Assembly: GCA_009760855.2 (NCBI GenBank) | Contig: WPIO01000025.1 | Span: 4,324,501-4,388,500 of the forward strand | Length of the DNA: 64,000 nucleotides | Source of the DNA: Cristatella mucedo | Lineage: Eukaryota; Bryozoa; Phylactolaemata; Cristatellidae | Reading direction: 5' to 3' | Shown here: piece after piece, positions 11,029 to 22,645 of the stretch | Layout: each line of letters begins with the position of its first letter | Numbering within the stretch: the first letter of the stretch is position 1 | Notes under the pieces: model-generated | Databases searched by the model: none | What the model was told of the DNA's origin: nothing | The model's input: the letters and a program-made list of their open reading frames with translations, nothing else | Program-made: the position numbers and the translations under genes

Positions 11029-12229
11029 ATCTACACGTTGGCCTGCTTATTCTTGGCCTTTGGTGGTTTCCGCCAGATGTGATCAAACTAAATTGCAGCG
11101 TGTGTAAGTAGAAATGTTTTGCCCTCTTTTAAGCTAGGCAGTTGTAAACTTCGGATCGCCGCTCAGTCATACGTGCCGGTGTCCAATGTGCGACGTCATA
11201 AATAAGAGCTAATAGTGCCGCTGAGAGCACTCGACTGAACGAAGGGCCCAAAGCAGCAGTGAAAGCAGCACTGCGTTCGTCGAAATGTGCCTGAATGTGA
11301 CAGTCATTGATTGTCCCATGTCATGTTTATTGTCCCATGAGAACCTGGGAATGTATGGGGGTGCTGACTACCCTAAACTAGCTCGAATAGATAAAAGTAC
11401 ACGATAGCTGATTTAATAGCTTGTTTACAGTTATATAGCGGGCAGAAAGACCGTGGCGGCTATCCCTTTCGTTTGCAGCGGGCTACATAGAAATTGCCCA
11501 CTGCAGGAATCAAAAGTCCCGACCTAGGTCGTGAAGTGCGAGCAGCTGTATCCCTAAGCTAAGACCTAGGTACATGCGGGTGGAGCCCACAGGCGATATG
11601 GCATTTTCACAGCGAGCGAAAACGCTGCAGCGTTCATGGAAAATCTGAAGAATTATTCTATCGGCCTGTTTGTGGAAGAAATTTTGAACAACCCTCCGGG
11701 ATAAGTTGTTGCGGGGCCTCGGTCGGTCGCAGCTGTTTGCTCTACACTACGAGCAAATTGCTGAGATTCTTGCTCTTCCTGCTGACAATCAATCAATCAA
11801 TATTCATTTTCTAGAAGTCTCTTGGTTGCTCACTTTATCTGGGCATGCTGTCGACTGAAACTTCACTTTCCCAGCCAGTTGTGATTACAACGCCGAGACC
11901 CGAGGGGCGGATGTCTGCCAGAGCCCGCAATGGCCATTTTGGCGGGTACCCATAGGCAACCATCGCTAAAGCGCAACGGCCCTGCCCACCTACGCTCAGC
12001 CACCGCCTAGAATTTCGGTCGCCGGACCACCCATACCCATGCCGCTGGAAAACAAGCGGAAATGCGTTTTATAGGCAACTATCGTGATGGGAACTAAAAA
12101 GCACCAGATCGTTTATGACGACGGGTTTCAGGCTGCTTCGCTTCTTCGGCGTCGGAAAAGTTATTCTCCGACTTTTCGCTGGCTACCAGATCGTCGACCT
12201 GGCAACAAGCGCCACAATGGGGCGCTTGT
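11029..12229. other. unassigned, no gene seen
   Basis: No coding signal was recognised. A short tRNA-SINE-like piece (CCTAGGTCGTGAAGTGCGAG) may lie near 11520-11575, but it is too degraded to assign. Confidence 0.4.
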
Positions 12230-12400
12230 TGTATCAATATTTATAAATATGTAATATAAATTTATTTATTTATAAATAGTATACAATATAAAATATATAA
12301 TATAAAATAACTTTATTTATAAATATAAATATTTATTATGTTATCAATATTACTAACATTATATATGTTAGTCAATTAATTATTAATCAATAAATAATCG
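12230..12400. repeat. AT-rich tract
   Basis: About 170 bases of almost pure A/T built from TTTATAAATA-like units. It abuts the truncated end of the hAT relic. Confidence 0.85.
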
Positions 12401-14107
12401 TTTGGGGCACAATCAGAATGTGGAATTCTGCGGTGTCCTCGTTGTGCGTCAGCTGCTGCTTGACGCTAGCGACGACGTCTTTCAATTCGGCAGCAGAGAT
12501 AGTGTACTCCAGGTGGGCCGTACTCAATCCCGACACGAACGGCCAGGTTTCCAGCTGCAGTGCCAGCGTCGTCTTTTTGTTCCGGCTCCGTTACCTTGTC
12601 GTCGGAGATGTCATACACCGAAGAAGATGACGTCGTCAAGCGTCGCTTTTTGGCTGCCGGCTCTGCAGGCACCTTATCATCCGCTCTTGCCGTCTCCAAT
12701 CTTGTTCATCGTGTCTTTGAGCAACGTCTTGGCGGCTCGATCTGGGAATCGTTGATGCCGAGTCCTCGCTTGAACTTGCTCTTCACGAGCGAGTTGAGTG
12801 CCGTCGCCGGGATCTGGATGTCTTGCACCTCGAAATTCCTCTCGACCAATCGCTTGATGAGCTCTTTGAGCGGAACGATAGGGGCCGAATCCTTCGGCGT
12901 CACGACCTTGCATGAGGTGTCCTTGGCGGTGTCCTCGAGGACCGGCTCCAGGTGCTTCCGCTTCGCGGGCGCCAGACAGCGACCTTGAGCCGAGTCTTCT
13001 GCTTGAACTGCTCGAGCGCCTACGCCGTCGTCAGGATCGATTGCAAGTGCGGTCGGTGAGCTGCTTGAGTAGCATCTCGTTGATGTCATTCAGCTTCTCC
13101 AGTTTGTCTGTCCGTCGCGGTCAGCACGACGACGATCGTCCTCAAACAGCTCCTGGATGCTGAGCACGCAGGGCAGGAGCGAGTTCCACCCCTTCGTGTT
13201 CTCATGCTTGAGCGTCCTCTACAGCTTCGAATGCAAGATAGATCGCTTGAAGTACTCGACGAGCTTCTTGCAGGCATCGATCAGCATCGACAGCGGCTTC
13301 ATGCTGGACATCTTGGCTTACCTGTGGAAAGCTTGCCCCTGACGGCATTCTCGACCTTGATCGTCTTGTTGAGTACGGTTGTCAGACACGTGACAAGCTT
13401 GTGGTCGAGGCAGGCGAGCCAAAAAAACTCTTTCGGAAGGAATCAACGCCGCAGCCATTTGAACCGCTGTCCGAGACAACAACGATCTGCTTGTAGGTCT
13501 GCTTGCCGTACAGATCGAAGTCGGCCAGGCTTGTACTCCTCCTTGAACTCTTCCAGCATCATGGTGGTCGTTTGGCTCGAATCCTTGACGGACTTGACGT
13601 GCAGCGTTCGATGGTGGAGCACGGAGCAAGTTCTCATCGATGTAGTGGATCGCGATCGACATGTACGAGATTATCTTTCGACAAGAGTCCGTCCCCAGGT
13701 CCGACGACGTACACGAGACACCCACGCCGGTCGCCAGGCGCTTCTCGAGGAGCTTGCAGTGCATCTCGGCCGATAGCGGCCCGCGTCCCCGGACGTTGGC
13801 GCCGATTATCTGGGGCAACGCCAGCAGCTCGTTGACCGACAGCCTCCCGTTGCTGGACGCCGATGTCAAGAGCGGTCTTGAGCCCGTTGTCGAGAGGGCT
13901 TCGAATGGGCTCATGTCCGTCGCACAAAAGTTGGACGGTAATCCTTTTCTAGTCGAACTTGGTGACCTTGCCCTGCTTGCCGAACACGTTCATCGTGCCG
14001 CTTTCCGCTGGCAACTTCGGAAAGGCGTGCTTTCCAAACGTGGACGTTCTAGTATTGGCCTTGAACTTGTAGACCGCCTTGCAGGACTTGCACGAAGCGA
14101 AGTCCAT
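12400..14107 (-). pseudogene. decayed hAT-family transposase with BED finger
   Basis: Reading on the minus strand from ATG at 14107, a BED-type zinc finger comes first (CKSCKAVYKFKA, TSTFGKH). hAT blocks follow in shifting frames: an AIHYIDEN block at about 13640-13660, TLHVKSVKDSSQTTTMMLEE at about 13560-13610, VVSDSGSN near 13470-13490, a LDHKLVTCLTTVLNKT block at about 13365-13415, a GWNSLLPCVLSIQELFEDD block at about 13140-13190, then ALEQFKQKT. Several frameshifts separate these blocks, so the element cannot encode an intact protein. The C-terminal hAT dimerisation domain is not seen and the copy ends at the AT-rich tract near 12400. I did not find terminal inverted repeats. A SINE-A copy sits just upstream of the start codon. 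Confidence 0.75.
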
Positions 14108-14112
14108 CTTCT

Positions 14113-14260
14113 GTGTATGGAAAAATATATATAATTCATTTGTATAGCCCCCGAGAGAACTTAATCTCTATTCAGGCGCTTCACATATGCCTCGGGGCTC
14201 GAGCCCACGACCTCAGCCAGACCTTGGTCTGGGCGAGCACCTTAACCGCTGGACCAAACC
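14113..14260 (-). mobile_element. SINE-A copy
   Basis: Well-preserved copy on the minus strand: head GGTTTGGTCCAGCGGTTAAG, B-box region GTCGTGGGCTCGAGCCC, tail AATAGAGATTAAGTTCTCTC, then ACAAATGAATTATATATA. It lies next to the hAT start codon. Confidence 0.9.
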
Positions 14261-15894
14261 GGTACCGTGATGAATTATGCCGCACTTGGACCAGATTGCT
14301 TTGTTCTTGCCAGAGACGTGTCTCGAATCGCATGAAGAGGCGTCTCGCCAACAGCCGGCTTCTTGTTCAGCTCGCGCTCGATCATATTCGTGTCGACGAC
14401 GCTCATCGTGATTCGGAGGTGAATAGCAATTTCGGTTTGAACTTTGAAAGCCCGTCACCTAGATCCCGATCTGACACCCAAAATCTAGCAGACCCGACCC
14501 AAAATTGGCCAAAAACTCCGTGCAAAAATTAGCCTTTGACTTCGCAAGAACTGCGGGCCGAATCGGCGTTTGAACTCAACGCAAAACTACGCCATTGACT
14601 CTGCAAGATCTGTCGGAAGACTAGGGCGTTTGAACTCCGCGTAAACTCCGCTTTTGACTCCACAAGAACTGCTGGCAGACTCGGGCGTTTGAACTCCTAA
14701 AGGCACCCTTAAGTGTGATTTCTATAAGGCAGGCCAATACCCGCTCACGCCCACCCATAGGAGCAGAGACTCCACCGATGCCCACTCAGTACCCACGGGT
14801 ATGGGTGTATATGAGCCTGGGTGTGGGTATGGGTACACTGTTGAGGGCTCTGATGTCTACCGCCGCTGGCCGAGCGGCAAGGTCGACTCACGAATGGGAG
14901 GTCGGTTCGCTGGGGTGCGTAATGGACATATCACCTCACCAGTGAGTAACTTTATTTGCAGGCGAATAATGTAGCTGCTCGTCTGACTTTGTTTTTATCT
15001 CAATCGACACAACGCACTCGCCACGACAAGTAAATGCACCTGGTCCCACCAGCAGCAAGCAATTATCGTTGCCGCCTAGAGTTACCTGACTATGGCTTAA
15101 CTGTGACCTAGCTTGCCGATGAAGGGCGCTAACGATAAGGGTCGCGACTAACGGCACCCGTTCACGCCGGTAGCGACCTCTGCAGAAGTTCCTAGAGAAA
15201 CGCTCAGCCAAGGTTCTATTCCGTAAGCGGAAACGATGCCAGAAACTATTTCCCGACGGGAAACGTTGACGCAGCGCTTTTCCTTTAACCGAGATCAAGT
15301 GCCCATAGAACGAACCGCGGGCGTAACGTACGAACACATTCGGCTACGATGGTCCGCTGACAGCGATTCCACTTCAGCCTCTTCTACGGTCGTTAGAGGG
15401 ATCTTCCACGGTCGCCGATAGGTGGCGTGGCGGAGAAGCCCGCTTGCTCATCTCCCGAAGGAGTCAGAGACGCGAGTGAAGCAGCAGCGAACGCTACTTA
15501 CGCGCATCGCCTAAATCTTGATGGTTAGCTCGAGCAACTGGTCGGCTCCTTATCCCTGCCGATGTGAAGAGCTCAGAAAGAGCCCTTCTCATGAGCAGGG
15601 ATTAGGCTCCGCGACGAGACAAATCCAGCAAAGAATTACCGCCACTAAAAATATCCGCTAATTGCGTACGCCGTTGACGTTCCGCTCGGAGTGACCCACT
15701 AGAACGGCCGCTCGATGAAAATTGAGAGGGCGTAGTCGCTGGACGAGAGGATTCGTCGCTCGATCGATCGGTTTTCGAGAGAGATTTCACGAGATTTATT
15801 CGAGAGAGATTTACCTTGCTTCGATTACCTTGTTCGTGGCTCGCTAGCCGCCAGTGGGTCTTGCTAGCTTGCGGCTTCAGGTACTCTTCACGGC
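14261..15894. other. unassigned, no clear gene
   Basis: From 14480 to 14700 a loosely repeated unit recurs every 60-65 bases (GACTC..CAAGA.CTG and GCGTTTGAACTC), suggesting a degenerate tandem array. A minus-strand frame at 15602-15790 encodes a Ser/Arg-rich tail (SSGRSSGSLRAERQRRTQL) of unknown origin. Neither is assignable. Confidence 0.4.
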
Positions 15895-16015
15895 TCCGGG
15901 CGTCGGTCCGAGTCTTGCAACTGATAATCCTTTATTGCCAGCTGCAAGCGGGTGACCGATAGCTACGAAGGTTCATCTGCCGCTATAGAAATGAGGCTGC
16001 TGAATCAGCTAATCC
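15895..16015 (+). mobile_element. SINE-B fragment
   Basis: Shares the SINE-B body: AATCCTTTATTGCC, GCAAGCGG, GATAGC, then a GCCGCTATAGAAATGAGGCTG block and AATCAGCTAA. The tRNA head is mostly lost. Confidence 0.75.
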
Positions 16016-16929
16016 TTCCTTTACTGCGCTCTTTCTACCTTGCTTTTTTGCCTGAGCCTGTCGCTCTCAGCGGCGGGCGGCAAATCCCCCAGAGAGACGT
16101 GTCGCCCAGCTCAAGAGCGGCTGCAGCTTTGCAGTTCGCCCTGGCTCCGTGTCTACCTTCGGACTTCATACTTCCGAAACTATGAAAGAAAACGACAATA
16201 GACACGTCGAACCGAGTCTTGCATCTCGTTACCAATTGCCCATTGTCATTCGACATTCGCTGATATCTTGGACGAAACGTACTGGTTTGCAATAAAGCCT
16301 CCCAACTCGTGCAGCTGTATCTTTATTTACTGACGGACTGCAAATTTTAGATTTTCGAATCCGGCGAACTATACTCGATATGAATTTTACGTCATGCAAT
16401 AGACTGCCTACAGTCGGTCGCCGGCCAGAACATTCGGTTCGTTTTACGCTCAAGCAAAAGCCCGCTGTGCCTCCGTGAGACTCCAACAAGAGCTGCCGCC
16501 GCCGGAGCCACCACTAAACAGCACGGCCGCTCGGTTTACAACGTGCGTTCGTCGCGCGAGCTGCTGCGGCGGAGCGTGCCACCGCAACAGCTCGCGCTTG
16601 GCAGGCCGAGCCGCCTGCATCCGCATCCGGGTCGCCTCGGCGCTCCGCTCGGCAGGATGCGGCGCTGCAAAAGCTGACCTGTCGAGCAGCCATCGTCACA
16701 GAGATCGTCGCAATCATCTTCCTCCGAGGAGAGCGGAGAATTCTTTCAATTCACCTTTGATGTGGTTTCCTGCATTCGTCGACCTTTGCCTGGAGTTTTG
16801 TATGCGCACGGCTAATGATGTTTCCACAAACCTTTGGAGCTGTAGAACATCATTTTTTCAGAGTGTGCTTTGCAAAACGAATCTCGAATCAGTAATCTCC
16901 TGCTCCTTTATGGCGCATTTGCTACGACC
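16016..16929. other. GC-rich unassigned DNA
   Basis: CpG-rich around 16480-16730. Arginine/alanine-rich frames occur on both strands, as expected from base composition. No domain was recognised. Confidence 0.4.
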
Positions 16930-17103
16930 TTATATATATATATATATATATAATTCATTTGTATATATATATAATTCATTTATATAGCGCCCCAAGAGAA
17001 CTTAATCTCTATTCAGGCGCTTCACATATGCCTCGGGGCTCGAGCCCACGACCTCAGTCAGACCTTGGTAGGGGCGAGCACCTTAACCGCTAGACCAAAC
17101 CAG
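16930..17103 (-). mobile_element. SINE-A copy with (TA)n at its 3' end
   Basis: Full SINE-A body on the minus strand (head TTTGGTCTAGCGGTTAAGG, tail AGAGATTAAGTTCTCTTGGG). Its 3' end is followed by AAATGAATTATATATATA and a longer (TA)n run at about 16931-16951. Confidence 0.9.
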
Positions 17104-18094
17104 CTCGACCTTAGCCTGTACGCACGCGTATGACCTCAGTCCGCACGCAACTGGGCAACAAATTAGTCGGCTTATAATCGCCGCGACAATTTTCTATGGC
17201 GTATACGTTAGTCGCCCCCCCCCCGAGGAAGCTCCACCTCTATTTTACTGAACGTATTCAGATAAGGACGAAAAGGAAGTGCTCTCCGTCTACGCAGGCG
17301 CGAAGTGGGATCTGCCTGTAGAGCTGCCCACTGGAAACCAGGGCGGCGGCTGCAGCTCCATCTGGTTGCCAGTGCGGTCCTCAGCGAAATTCCCGCGAGC
17401 AGTCGCTGGGAGGGCTGGGAACTGGCCGCCGCCGCTGCAACTTCCGACAGCGGCCCCCCCCCCCCCCGCCATCGTCCAATCTTCTCCAGCCGCTGCGACC
17501 GACGCGAGAAGTCGCGATCGCTAGCCAAGTTATGAAAGTCACCATGCATAACCTTTTTGTAATAGATTGCGCTGCACAGAAGACGCGCATCCATCGTTGA
17601 TTCGGGCTCTAGCGAATGACAAGAAACCGCGACTTTGGCATTCGGAAACGCGGCGCAATAGAACGGCAAGCTAGCCTCGTTTTTCAAACGTGTTCATTTC
17701 GCATTCACGCGAAAATTAACGTCCGTTGAGCACGCTTGAGATCAAATAATCTATAACTCTCACATATTGACTGCTACAGCACGTTGAAGCGTCCGTCGTC
17801 ACCGTAAACTCGCTGCTGCCGATACAAGGTGCCGAGGCGCGCGCCGGCGTGAGGTTTGTGGATGCGTCGCGGAGGCCGTAGCCTCGTCGTCGTAGTAATC
17901 CGTGCGGCTCCTCCTCAATATAATCCGTATCCCGGACTGGACGCCGAGCTTGTTGGTAGTTATTTCAATGGTCAGCCGCCGGCTGCTGCAAAAGAGATCA
18001 AGCTGGTCGCTAGGGTGCGCCACCGCTGCGCCCGCGGCGGCAACGAGGGCGGCTCGCTGTACGGACTGAGCAGCGGTAGCTACAGCTTTACAGG
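17104..18094. other. CpG-rich unassigned DNA
   Basis: Short C runs at 17214-17224 and 17454-17467. Proline/alanine/arginine-rich frames on both strands are probably compositional. I found no exon here to continue the candidate at 18101-18343. Confidence 0.35.
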
Positions 18095-18100
18095 ACTTAC

Positions 18101-18343
18101 ATCTTGGCCGGGTAGCGACACTAGCAGCAGGCTGAGCGGCTCGCTGAGAAACACGGCCAAGACATGAAGCAGGCCTCCTGCTAAAGCCGGATACATCTGC
18201 GAGAAGAGTCGATCCGCCTCGACTGACATGATTGGAGCCTGAGACCGCCAGATTGCGATTCTCAGCGAAATTGCTATGAATAGAACCCATGCGCATAGCA
18301 TTCCGAGGGCCACACGCCAACGAGCCATCTTGCCGGCCGCCAT
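18101..18343 (-). CDS. candidate first exon of a membrane protein
   Basis: On the minus strand, AGC-ATG-GCG-GCC at 18343 is a strong animal start context. It opens 81 codons that run to a consensus donor (GAT then GTAAGT at 18100). The product starts MAAGKMARWRVALG, then a hydrophobic segment (MLCAWVLFIAISLRIAI), a polar stretch with MSVEADRLFSQMYP, and a second hydrophobic segment (LLHVLAVFLSEPLSLLLV). This suggests an integral membrane protein. I do not recognise the family and could not find the next exon. A chance frame in CpG-rich DNA remains possible. Confidence 0.4.
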
Positions 18344-18610
18344 GCTGACTTTCAGAAACGTCACAATGGTCAACTGCCGTCATCAGCAGCGTAAGGATAC
18401 AAGCTGTAATGACAACCGCGCGTGCTCGCGCGTCTGCACGGCGAGCACGCGCTTCTCTGACGCGACGGGAATGATCAAACAGAGCGACTAGGTAACGCTG
18501 GTGGGGTGGCGGAGAGGGAAACGAAGGGATCCTTTCGATTTTGCTGCCGTATGCCTAGCGGGGCACGCGGCTGGGCGGAAAAAGGCGGGCGAAGTGGTTC
18601 GACTTCGCTA

Positions 18611-18792
18611 CCCAGGGCGTGGGTTCGAGTTCACGACCCGTGGGCGTAGGTTCGAGTTCACGACCCGTGGGCGTGGGTTCGACTTCACGATCCAGGGCGT
18701 GGGTTCGAGTTCGGCAGCGTGTATTCCTTTATTGCCTGGTGCAAGTGGGATGCTAGCCGCAAAAGCTCTTCTGCCGATATATAAATAAGGCA
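18611..18792 (+). mobile_element. SINE-B copy with four tandem B-box units
   Basis: Four 26-27 base units (18611-18636, 18637-18663, 18664-18690, 18691-18716) each carry GGGCGTGGGTTCGAGTTC or a one- to two-base variant, that is, a pol III B box. A normal SINE-B body follows (ATTCCTTTATTGCC, GCAAAAGCTCTTCTGCC, ATATAAATAAGG). Confidence 0.8.
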
Positions 18793-21700
18793 ACTTTAAC
18801 AACCTTTAGCAACCTTTGAGGAAGAGAGGGAGGCATGAGAAGAGGAAGGGAGGGAATAAGGAAGGGAGTATATGCAAGGTGTTGCACTATTTGTGGAACA
18901 TTAGAGGGAGCGTTTTTACAGATTTCCTCGCGAAATCCACAAGCAGCGGGCATTAAAACTTAGAGCAATGCAGAATGCCAATCCTTAAAAAAACACGCGT
19001 TGGCCCTTCTGGGTACGTTTAACAACATCCAAGTAGGACTGTAATCAGAACTTAAACTGATTTTCGGGCGGCCCGCTAACAGCGAAAACCAGATTCCATA
19101 GATTAAGCTTAGCAGCGCCGACTAGTGCTGCATGAGTACTTGCTGACTTAGATGCTTACAATCGCAAAAGTTTATTAGCATACAAAATAGAATGCCATTA
19201 TCAGCCCTGGAAAACCTGAAAAAGTAGATACAAACATGCACAATTGACTGCAGGACGTCAATTCAGACAATAAGCACAGCAACCGCGCAAGCGCAGCCAC
19301 TGACCGAACTGTGCAAGCGAATTCAAAGATCTCTTTTACAAATTAGCTGATTGCACCTAAATGACATTATACAAATTTATCTACATTCCCAATCCTAGGT
19401 ACAATGCCTGCGCGAATTACCAAGCTCGCGGATGTAGTGCTGTTGTATCACCATGCCAACCGGCTACTTGCCGCTCATAGCCATGATTAATACGCTCGCA
19501 GCGCCTTGCAGTCGATTGCAGAGGATTACATAAGAACGCGCGCGAAACGGTGCCAAACTTAGTGGGTACATTTGAACGATAAATTAACATGCAATCCAAA
19601 ACGGAGCTTCCTGCAGCGACGGATTGCGGTGGATTCGAGCGGACTGTATTAGATAGCGGTAGTGGTCAGCATCTTTGCAGCCCGTTTGCGTGAGAACGCG
19701 CGAGCGCATCCGCGAGAAATTATTTGGTACGTTATAACGACCATTCACTCGAATATTCGGTCGTAATTTGAACTAACTGCCGCTTACTTCTGGTCGATTT
19801 CCGCCTAATTAAAGTGGATTGCAGCAATCCGTTTCGCCGTCGCCCCACCACAAACTGCCTGGCCTCCTCCAGTCGCAATCTGCCACTCTTATTTGCCTGT
19901 GGAGCGACAAGTGCAAACAGTGAGTGAGCTCGTGAGATGTGCAGCCCCACAAAAAAAACGGTGCATGACTTTGCTACAAGGGGTTCTAGCACTTTCTTTT
20001 CCGTTCCAGTCGGCCTTCCTCTGCTGTGTGCTACGCTGCCAGCTCTCTGTCGCTGACCTTGCGTCGACGGCAAACGCTGCTCTGCTCGAGCAGCAGCACC
20101 GATAGCTAGCAGCCTCGCGCGCCTTGCCAGTCGCCTCGCCGCTCGCGCTCTTCGCCGCCAGTGCGCCCACGTCCGCTTCACTTCCTCGCCTCTCGCCCTT
20201 TCTCTGCCCTTTAACCGCACCCATCTCAGGCGTCCTCGCCACTGTCATGGCCGACGACGCACCGACGATGACGGCTGGTCATCGAGTCACACGCCCGCAC
20301 GCCGACACTATCTGACGTGCGTGCTCTTCACCTCGACATAAGCCATGCCGCGTAAAGTTTACGGTTTAAGACCTATGGGCGCACAAATTGACCGCGCAGG
20401 CAGCAGCGCAAAGTTCGCGTCCTCGCCATTGGCCACCACCAGCAGCGCCAGCAGCAGCAGTTTATTGGCTGCCTCGGTCCTCGGTCCTGCTGCCAGCGCT
20501 TTCCTGACACTTTTCTTCTTCGAGTCCGATCGCTCTGAGGCCTCTCTCTCCTCATCTGCCGAATGCGAGTGCGAACGCTGCGGCGAGCGCCGCGAGCAGC
20601 TGGGCGCACACTCTCTCTGAACCGCAGACTCGCGCAAGACTCGCAGCGAACGTAAAGGCACGGCCTTGTAGGGAAGTATGCGAGAAACTATGCACGCCAC
20701 GTGACCGGGTCGACGCGGCACTGCTAGAAGCGCCTCTCGAAGTCCACAGGCAGAGACGCTGACGAAGTCAGCGAATCCATAAAACGACTGACAAAGCATT
20801 CTACACAGGCCAAAATAGCTTAACGTGCTGCGACCCGAAGCTTGGGATTTTTGTGCAAAGCTCTCGCAGCTTCGTTTTACGAATCTTTGTTGTTCGGTTC
20901 GCGCACGCAGAGAGCCTCGGCCGATGACCAACACCGACAGTTTATTGTACGACGCACGGAGCAGAGGGATGCACGACTCCTTCGTCCCCTTCTTCTACTC
21001 GACTTCCCTCTCCTCTAGCACGGCTGTGCACCGGCCGACCCTGACAGTGAATCCACCATCTGTTCACCACTGGGTTACCGGCTGTGTCCACGCCACATCG
21101 CAGGCGGACCGCAGCTGTGCACCGGCCCCTCCCGACGGTGCTCCCAACAGCTGTTCACCAGCGGTTTATCAGAGGAGCAGTACAGGCCTTCATTTAATCC
21201 AACTACAATCTTTGTCACGTTCTCAATTTCACCTTACCGTGCGTTTTGTTTTTGTGAGTTAGCTGCAACCGAGTGTGTTTTGGTGTTAACTTATTAATGG
21301 TGAGACAAAACCTAGACATAGTGACGTTGACCAACTTGGACTGCTAGTTGACAGGGACACTCTATTGGCATAGTTACACCACACCTAAGTGCTGGCAAGC
21401 CATCTGTTGGCTGCACAATTTCAGCGTGCATGGCGATGCCTTCATTTGTTGTATTTGCAGCGGCGATTACCTCGTGTATTTCGAAAAACTCGCGCGGAAC
21501 CATCTCGCGGAAGCGATGCGCAGAGCAGGCCGGCGTCCTTGACCCCAAATAGTCCCAACGCTCCCTCTCTCGCTCCTTTCCGCGACTCTCCCTCCCCCCT
21601 TGATAAATCGATCGACCAGAGACTCAGCCTGCGGTGCATGCGACGCCTTCACTCAACACGAGAGCACAGACGGCTCGCAAGCCATACCGGTCAAGGGGCG

Positions 21701-22380
21701 GCACAGCCTGCTCAGCCGCCGCGTCAAACGAGGAGCGGCTTAAGCTTTCCTACCGGGACATTCGGCAAAGGCCGAACTGTACAACCGGGTAGGCGCGTAA
21801 GCCACAACAGCCAATGCACACCACCTCTGCAAGATGTCAAGCCACATTTCCTTCGCAGTGTATGTAATGTGCCCAGTAAAAGATTTAGCTTTCTTTGGGC
21901 GCTGTTAAAATGCTTTACTGTATTTCCTATTGACTCATTGTTTCTCCTATTTGGCGAAGTAATTGCGAGCAAAAAAGTTTATGCTTTCATTGGTATGCAG
22001 ATGCCAGCCAGACACACGGTTGTACGTGTGCTTCCCGCTGGATCTTCCCTCGTTCCATCTGCGGCGGTGGCGGTGGCTGCGGGGGGGGGCCCATCGCCGC
22101 CGCCGCCGCAGACATCGGTCTCGCGGCCTGGACGGGAGAGGCGATAGTCGGGTTCTACATCGCATTATGCCACAGACGCATGAGCCATGCAGCGCAGTGT
22201 GGGGAAATTATACATTACTAATCGGGAAGCCCTCGGTGCAACCAAACAAAAGTGGGGGGGGGGGTCGCGGAATGACAAAGACGCAAGCGCCCACTCGGTT
22301 GAGGAGTCGGGCACTTGGTGGCTCCTCCTCCAATGCCGATTCTTGACGGCAACCGAAGCTTCGCTGTCCCCAATACCAGC
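18793..22380. other. large unassigned region, CpG-rich in places
   Basis: Frames of 100-250 codons occur on both strands at 19730-20950 and 21390-22150. They overlap each other, are Arg/Ser/Ala-rich and show no domain. An ATG in good context lies at 20247 (MADDAPTMTAG, 22 codons). A G run lies at 22081-22089. I cannot support a gene. Confidence 0.35.
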
Positions 22381-22388
22381 AAAATATG

Positions 22389-22645
22389 TAATATATATAT
22401 ATATATATATATATGTACATACATATACATATATGAATTATAGTCGGATAAATGAATTATATATATATATATGTATATATATGTGTGTGTGTAAATATAT
22501 ATATATATATAATTGATTTATATAAAGCCATCGGAGAACTTAATAATCTCTATTCAGACTCTTCACATATGCCACGGGGCTCGAGACCATGACCTCGGTC
22601 AGACCTTGGTCGGAGCGAGCACCTTAACCGCTGGGCCAAATCAGC
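22389..22645 (-). mobile_element. SINE-A copy with long (TA)n 3' end
   Basis: The SINE-A body is at 22510-22645 on the minus strand. Its 3' end runs into about 120 bases of TA/TACA/TG microsatellite (22389-22510) that includes two more TGAATTATA motifs typical of the SINE-A 3' end. Confidence 0.85.

Noticed and set aside
18611-18716. Possible CRISPR array (regular 27-bp repeats)
   Set aside because: The units are adjacent with no unique spacers, and each is a tRNA B box. The genome is animal.
20359-20934. 191-codon minus-strand open frame in a CpG-rich stretch
   Set aside because: Three overlapping frames are open in the same DNA, and all look Arg/Ser/Ala-compositional.
21389-22147. 252-codon plus-strand open frame
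   Set aside because: It crosses G and CGC runs, overlaps frames on the other strand, has no domain and no splice-paired neighbours.
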